Shown: positions 57,723 to 64,000 of the stretch, piece by piece
How positions within the stretch are numbered: position 1 is the stretch's first letter
How the letters are laid out: every line of letters begins with the position of its first letter
DNA from: Microdochium bolleyi
Lineage: Eukaryota; Ascomycota; Sordariomycetes; Xylariales; Microdochiaceae
Direction: 5' to 3'
DNA: 64,000 nucleotides
NCBI GenBank assembly: GCA_001566295.1
Contig: KQ964253.1
Location: 744,001 to 808,000 of the forward strand
Program-made: the position numbers and the translations under genes
Notes under the pieces: generated by a model
What the model was told of the DNA's origin: nothing
Database searches by the model: none
What the model saw: the letters and a program-made list of their open reading frames with translations, nothing else

Positions 57723-60700
57723 GAAATAACCAAAGAACTTTTCGCGGAGAAATGACATCACACGGCCGAGGAACCCCCCCCCCATGCCACGCTGGACGTG
57801 TCTCGGAAATGATAATCCCCACCACCACCACCATGGTGAATTTGGCAAAGGCACGCTGCAAAGAGATCGACCATTTCCTTCCCGAATCTCGACTTTTAGG
57901 CATCGCATTTTTGCACACATAACTCGTGGTAGGCTGAATGACTCACTTCTGCAACCCCCTCCCCCTTGTCTCTGCCCAACGATCATTATGACGGAACGTC
58001 GTTGCTTCTATTGCGTGAGGTCGTCGCCTGTTGGGCACAACCAGACGTAAGAGGTTTTCTTGGCGTTTTCATGTCTGCATTTCATATTGCAATTACAGCC
58101 GAGCCGAAACGAGCAACTGATCAAAACTGTTACTTCCTCACGTTCTTCAAACCCCACCATGTGCGTGACCTCGAAACGGGCCGGGTCTCGGAAGGGCAGG
58201 TAACGCACCCGCATCATCTTTTAATTGCGCGACCGAGTAGAGAACTCTGGTTGGCCGATCCGAAAGAGACGGCGGTTTCTCGAGTGCGTTCTAGGCCCGG
58301 TCAAGCTGCGGGTTACTGTGGAGGCTCGCGGCCAAGCATCACCAACGGTGAGGCTCCGTCGTCTCTTAGTTTTGCGGCACGACATCAATGCAAGGGCATG
58401 TGGCTGACGACGAAGCTGGACCCTGGCGCGCCTGGGCCCCGTGTTGAGGATAGCCGGTCGAGTCGGTGTGGCCGTCGTGTGCGTTTTCGCCACAGTCTCC
58501 AACCCGCGCAATGATCCGCTGTGGCTAGGCCGGAGAGTCATGCCCAAACAGAGCAATCTCAGTGTCAATCACTGTCTCGCGAAAGTGTGCTTCAGCCACC
58601 CTCGCGTGAGCCACACGCAACGATTTCGTCAGGCCACACGCACACCTTGTCGGTTTGCCCTCACTAGCCACGGCGGCGGCCACTTTCCCCCCGTCTTGCC
58701 GCGTGTCGTGGCAAATGCGTTCCCCAGGCATCCGAGTCAGAGGAGGCCTCCAGCGCGTGCGTGTCTTTTGGCAATTTGTTCAGACGAAGCTGCAGATGGC
58801 TCTCCGGTGCTCAGGTACAGTTGGACATGCGCCAACCAAACATGGCAATGCTCAAGTACGATGTTGGAATCACCATGTCGTCGGAACGGTACAAGCCACG
58901 GCAGCACACATCCAAGCACTGTCGCCACACTGCCATTTAAGGAAGGCTGGCTGGGCAATGGCGAGCGCTCATTGGTTCCCCAAGGATGAACTCTCAGATC
59001 CCGAGGAAATCGTGGCAGTGTTGACCGTGGCAGCTCGGGCGAGTCCACACATTCAATTGTCAAGCCACCCTTGATGTCATTAGAGTTTTCTCGCAGTCCC
59101 CGCCTTGCTTTGTTGTAAGTGGTTGTCCCCGCCGGCTTCCTGTGCGACAGGGCTCGGGTGTTCGCTGGACACATCAAACCTTCAGGCGTGCAGTTGCCGT
59201 CTTGCCTGTCGATCAGCACCTTTTCGAGTCGTGGTGCTCTGGCAGACACACCCCCGGGTGCAGAGACATGATCCCGTGGCTGAACCAAAGCCACTCTTCC
59301 TCAAAGATACCTCTGCAGTCGAGACGATACCTCGAGCACATGTACCGACTTGCTCATGCAGTGTCGCGTATGTCGTTGCGTTCCTGTGGTCGCCCAGCCC
59401 CAGCATTGGTGCTCCACACACCGACCTTACAGAGGCTCCAGAGCACACTGGCCAGCCGGTGCCGCCAGCCTAGCCTCTACTAACGTTGGAGCCTTGATCA
59501 CCACTCGTAGCAAGCCACACCCAAAGTTCGCGCATGCCTCTGCCAAAGACCCTGCATCCCTACAAGACCCCTAGGCGCCTGCCGCTGCCGCCCGCAAGAC
59601 CGCTGCTTCCCAAGATGATTGGTGATGCCGCCATCCTCCCACGCCATGAACTCAATCTCAATCGCGATCAAGGCTCCTGTCCGCACTCAGGAGGCCTCCA
59701 TCTTAGACGTTCTGGACTTTTCACCCGTTGGCGCCATTGTCTTGTGGCCTATCCGGCCGGTGGGCCGCGTGTTTGCCCTTAGCCAGACCGGGCGTGGTGC
59801 AGCTCTCGTGCACCGTTCCTGGCCGTTTCTTGGCTCATCGCATCCCTCTTATGGGCAAGTGCTGCCGGGCTCATCCACATGCTTGTGTCTCGGTCACGAT
59901 TGCCATGGTTGCGCAGTGATTCAATTTGCTGCCGTGCCGGGGCTTCCGGACGCCGGCGGAGTGCCGTCGAGTTTCGGAGGTCAAGCCTCCCGTGTCCGAA
60001 GTGGATTGTGGCGACAATGCTTTCAGTTGTGGCGAGTGAGGCCTCTGGCACAGCAAGTGACACCACCTCCAATCTCGACGCCCCTGTAGTGTCAGGTGTC
60101 TGACCAGCTGATCCAGTATCAAACAGAGAAAACTGTTCTGTTTCGTATTCTTTCTTTTTCATTCAGCGAGATTCTCATGGCGTACAGGCCTGTTTCCTTG
60201 TTGCTCTTGTCTTGCACTCCAACTTTGAAGGGTTAGCCTTCCGTAAAGCTCCCGACATCGCCGCTCTCCCCAGGCCAACTGCGTTATTCCAAATCGAGAG
60301 GAAACGAAACTGCCATCAACTGCACCTCTCATTGAAGCGCTATTTTCTTGATGATGTTTGTGGCATGCCCGATGTTGTCGTCCGCGGTGTGGGGATTGTG
60401 CCTTGCACAACATGAACACCCTACAGTGGATATCTAGAGGTGCGGGGGCTCAGATGATAACGTCGAATGCCTTTGTTTGCTTTCTCATGGTCAAGTATGG
60501 CCCAGAAGACTCTCTAATAGAAGTCGAGCTTGATGGGATTCCCAGTCTACGATCGGTGCATGATTAGGCACCCAATATCCTCAACTGAGGCATGAGCCCC
60601 TGATCGAGTACTGACAGCACATGGCCGCGAGGAACTCGTCGGGTGCAGATGGTGCATCCAGACACTGTTGGGTCTAGTATAGTGCGATCCTGCCCAACTG

Positions 60701-63700
60701 TAGTAAGGGAGGGAGTGTACTTGGGAGCCGTGCATGGTGGCAAGCTGACGAGTGCCCTGCTTGTGGCTGTCTTGAGCCCGTCTTGCGGATTGCTTTCGTG
60801 GCCTCAAGCCGGCTAGACTCGGATGCGCTTGTCCCATCCATATGGCAGTGACGGTAATTCACTGTCATTTGTGAGCGGTCTCTGTAGTGACAGCCTGTCA
60901 ATTTGACGACGACTTGCCCTTGGCTCTCGATCACGGTCGAGTGTTTGTATCCCAGCATGATCTCACGTGGTCTTGCGAGCTTGTCATGACTGGCTGTAGC
61001 TAGCTGGTGGTGAAACGAGCCTATACTCGATGGGCATGCACCAGCAGCCTGGAGGTGTGTGGAACATGACCCGCGCGATGCTCTCGTTGGTGGGCAAGCT
61101 GCATGAGCTGAGGGTGGTGACGGCAAGCCACTGGACCCTGGTAGCCGATCTAGCCGTCTGGTCGGCTGACACAACAAGTGCTGATATGAGATGACGGCGT
61201 AGGCAAGGTCGGGCGAGGACTGCTTGCGACTCTCCGAGGTAGAGACATGTGGCATGGCCTTGCCGGGACCCGAGGGATAATGACTCAACGGGCTAATGAA
61301 TGCCGCAAGATCTTCACGTCCCAGATCATCGAGTGGGTGCAAGCTGGAAGAAGCGGCCGGCGCACGCTGGAGAACTTGCTGGACGTTGTCCGAGGTGAAG
61401 CCGCCCGCTCGCTAATCACGCTGTAAGCACGAGATGTGTGTCCATGACTGGCGACGAGACCCGTTCTGTGGGGGCTTGGTAGGGCGAGGATGGCGTGCGT
61501 TGGCGGCTGCCAGGACACCGCGGAGCAGCGATGATCGGAAACAGGTGTTGCGAACCCCGCGCAGTCTGCAGCGGGCGCTGGCGACTCGGCGACGGTGGAG
61601 ATTAGAAGGTGGTGTCGAGCCAGGACGAGCGAGATTGGGCATTGCTGGCCAACTGCCGGATTGAAGACAGCGCACAAGCCACGGATGGCCTCAGGCAGTA
61701 GGCCGACCAGGGTCGTGAGGATGCCCGTCCGGGGCCGCGGTGTCGTCATCTGCACCGAGTGTCGAGGAACTTTTCGGATCGTGCCTCATGACTCCGAAGA
61801 TGGGACCAGGCCTCGCGGGCACTAGTCATCGCTTCATCAGCAGCGAGATGCTGATGTCGCGAATCTCGGCGCCCAGGATCGGGGGATCCATGCCCAGGGA
61901 TCCACGCCCAGGGACAGCGGTCCGGAGACGTTTGAGAGTCGCCATGATCCTTGTTCGATGATGCCTCAGTGAGCAAGAGCGAGAGCAGAGTCCATCAGGG
62001 TCGATCATGACGAGTAGACAGCCCGCCGGGTCATTTCCGGGTTGTTGTGGTGTGTTTGCTGATAGCAGGCTGCCTCGGCGCGTGCAGCTCGACAACCGTG
62101 CTGACAGCGACACTGCGAAGCACACGGAAGGAGCGCTGGAGTGACAACTCCAGGCTCCACCCCGGAGCTTGTCGTTGTTGATCGGGCGAGTCGCAGTGTT
62201 TCACATAAGGGACGGGACTCACGGCCGGGCGCCGCCGCCAGCGCGCCCACGACGGGCTAGCCGCAACAGTCCTAACGCCCTGCCATTGTTTCGATTCCAC
62301 ATGCCGGGGCCCAGCTAGTCAGCCACCCAGCCTGCGCCGCCACGCAAGCGCGACCGCAAAGCACCCGACGAGGCAATCGCCCGGGTAGTCTAGGCGCCCA
62401 GGCGAGGCTAGGGTGATTACTGCTGGACGGCTACAATGTGTAATCGGCAGGTTGGAGCGAAGCGCAAGTCCGTGGACGCGTAAGGCAACACATGGACCTC
62501 CTGCTCTCCAGCCACAAAGCCGCTCCGCAGGGACTGGAGTCAGGACCTAGGCGACTCCACTTTCGCGACTTGCGCCCAACCGGGGTTAGGAGCCGTTTCC
62601 CTGGGCTTGACCAAGCGGAGCCCCTGCGGAGATTCCTGTGCTGGCCACCTTGCGCTTACCTCAAGGTACCTTTATCTCTCTGGCAGCATGTGGGCGTGCA
62701 GGCTGGCAGGCGCGCAGTCTTGAGGGCACCGAAGGTCATGTGGCGTCCCGAGACATAGGTTATCTGCGCGCCCGTGAAAAAACCCAGTCATTGAGACCCC
62801 TCCAGGCTTGCTTGCTCTTCCTTCTGCTTCACCCACGGCCGCAGACAAGCCAATGCGGAAATTACCCAGCAAAGCCTCTCGCACGCACGTCGATAGTGCT
62901 TTAAGATTTGACAGATCTTGCGGCTAACCAGGGGCGGGGGGGGGGGGTTGCAACCCATGTCCAGCGGACCGTCGACTCCGCGCACGCGCAACGTGCAAGC
63001 GGGCGGCGCATGTGATTTGATTGACTGATTGTGTCAGCTGTAACAACATCAATAACAACAACAACAAGCAAAACAGAGTGGCTTGATATCTCGGGTCGTT
63101 CGTTCGGACGTGCGTGCGTGCTGGCAAATGACGCTCGGAACTCCAGTGTGTCATCACAAAGCACCGTCCGAGTTTGGCCCCCATCCAGACTCCATACGCG
63201 CTCTGCACGCATTTGTGGATGCTGGTAGTAGTGGTACTGCCGGTGGATGATTTAGTTCCTCAGTGCTTCTTTGCCGTGGAGGCTTTTTTTAAGATTGAGA
63301 GGAGGCGCTGAAACACTGTGACGACCCCGCCGCCTCCCGGTTATCGGCATTGTACTGTTGCCCTCTCTCCTTCTCCCCCGTTTCACTTTCCTGGCCCGTC
63401 GACCGGGGAATTTCCCGCAAGGATCCCCTTTGACAGGCCAGACTCTTTTGAGAGGGGGGCGATCGTCCGATCTCGACTCTCTCTGTATGGGCACTGCAGG
63501 GTACAACAGCTGTATAACAATGCCGCGCGGACAGTATTGCATTGCAGTGGCAGGGCGCATCCATGCAGTGGTAGGTGCCATGTAAGAGCCCTGCATCTGT
63601 GGCCCGCCCGCCTTCTCCGGCAATTTTTGCCAAACGTGCTAGCAAGGTAAAAGTAGGCAGGCAACGCAGGCGGCTGCTTCCTGCGAATTTCCTGTTCCGC

Positions 63701-63760
63701 GCGCAAGTGTGGGCTTCGGGGCTTGCTCGTCCTGTTTTACCAGAGGGAGCGCGGAGGGCC

Positions 63761-63796
63761 AAAAAGAGAGAGGGAGAGAGGGAGAGAGAAAGAGGG
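63761..63796. repeat. GA-rich simple repeat
   Basis: Purine tract of GAGAGAGGGA-type units. Intergenic. Confidence 0.8.
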
Positions 63797-64000
63797 TGTG
63801 GCTGTAGATTGGTCTGTCGCATTTGGCACTAAAATGATGGGACTAGTAGTGCACTATTTTGGAGAGGCAGCCAGGTATTTACTGGCGTCGAGATCCATTA
63901 GATTACCAAGTACCTATGTATATTGAAACATTACCATGCACTGAGAGTGAGTGATTATTTGCGCGGGGGCAACGATGAAGAAGAAGAAGATGATGATCAT

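Larger units (their letters stand above)
53525..64000. other. About 10 kb, gene-poor right end
   Basis: No well supported gene. Many overlapping frames of 100-280 codons exist on both strands, without recognisable domains or coherent splice structure. It contains one weak small-gene candidate (53958-54245), an imperfect inverted repeat (56118-56240), and simple repeats near 57.1, 57.7, 63.05, 63.77 and 63.98 kb. The segment 56.7-57.2 kb is C/T-rich with A runs, like a promoter and leader, but I see no gene attached to it. Confidence 0.5.

Noticed and set aside
57070..57918. 282-codon minus-strand frame
   Set aside because: Composition is dominated by translated simple repeats and poly-A/T tracts; no domain, no splice signals, and other frames over the same DNA are also open.
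59779..60162. 127-codon minus-strand frame with a plausible start
   Set aside because: A similar-length frame is open on the other strand and no homology is recognised; too weak to list as a gene.
62926..62948. Long G run as a possible G-quadruplex element
   Set aside because: A homopolymer of this kind may be a sequencing or assembly artefact and has no gene nearby.
1..64000. CRISPR arrays, bacterial operons, viral or transposon coding genes, rRNA
   Set aside because: None seen. No regularly spaced repeats, no transposase, reverse transcriptase or capsid motifs, and no rRNA sequence could be recognised.

Overview
The window is nuclear DNA from a filamentous ascomycete (Pezizomycotina, most likely a Sordariomycete). 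Genes are interrupted by short GT-AG introns with CTAAC/CTGAC branch sites, coding DNA is GC-rich, and the gene set is fungal: a CBM1-GH10 xylanase, a tannase-family esterase, an Lst7/folliculin homologue, an SAK-type HAD protein and a 21-kDa complex I subunit. The species cannot be named from the sequence. I resolve 14 well supported protein genes, one xylanase remnant, one tRNA gene and one weak small-gene candidate. Exon boundaries below were chosen by reading frame, splice consensus and family conservation.

Left part (1-22.9 kb): a protein tyrosine phosphatase (3.0-4.7 kb), a double-DUF427 protein (5.6-6.6), a minus-strand protein with a C-terminal six-cysteine cluster (7.2-8.6), then a plant-biomass block. 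That block holds a complete secreted CBM1-GH10 xylanase (12.1-13.5), a large gene of unknown function (14.7-19.5), a truncated copy of the xylanase 3' end (19.8-20.1) and a secreted tannase/feruloyl-esterase (21.4-22.9). Xylanase and feruloyl esterase could act together on ferulated arabinoxylan, and the unknown gene sits between the whole and broken xylanase copies.

Middle (23-31 kb) is about 8 kb with no gene I can support. From 31 to 53.5 kb the window is dense and mostly housekeeping: Lst7/folliculin (TORC1 amino-acid signalling), tRNA-Ala(AGC) with an extra T-arm in its trailer, an HSL-type esterase, the DNA primase small subunit, a DUF167 protein, an SAK-type HAD protein with an RGG tail, a complex I subunit of the Tim17/22 fold, a Ubp2-like deubiquitinase, a secreted and probably GPI-anchored GH5 glycosidase, and a Kes1/Osh4-like sterol/PI4P transfer protein.

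Right part (53.5-64 kb) is again gene-poor. It holds one possible small two-exon gene, an imperfect inverted repeat, and simple repeats. The observations most worth following are the large unknown gene with its in-frame TAG, the truncated xylanase with a sharp composition change at its edge, the second T-arm behind the tRNA, the Zn2Cys6-like spacing in an otherwise unknown protein, and a recurring TACCTCAAGGTA element.
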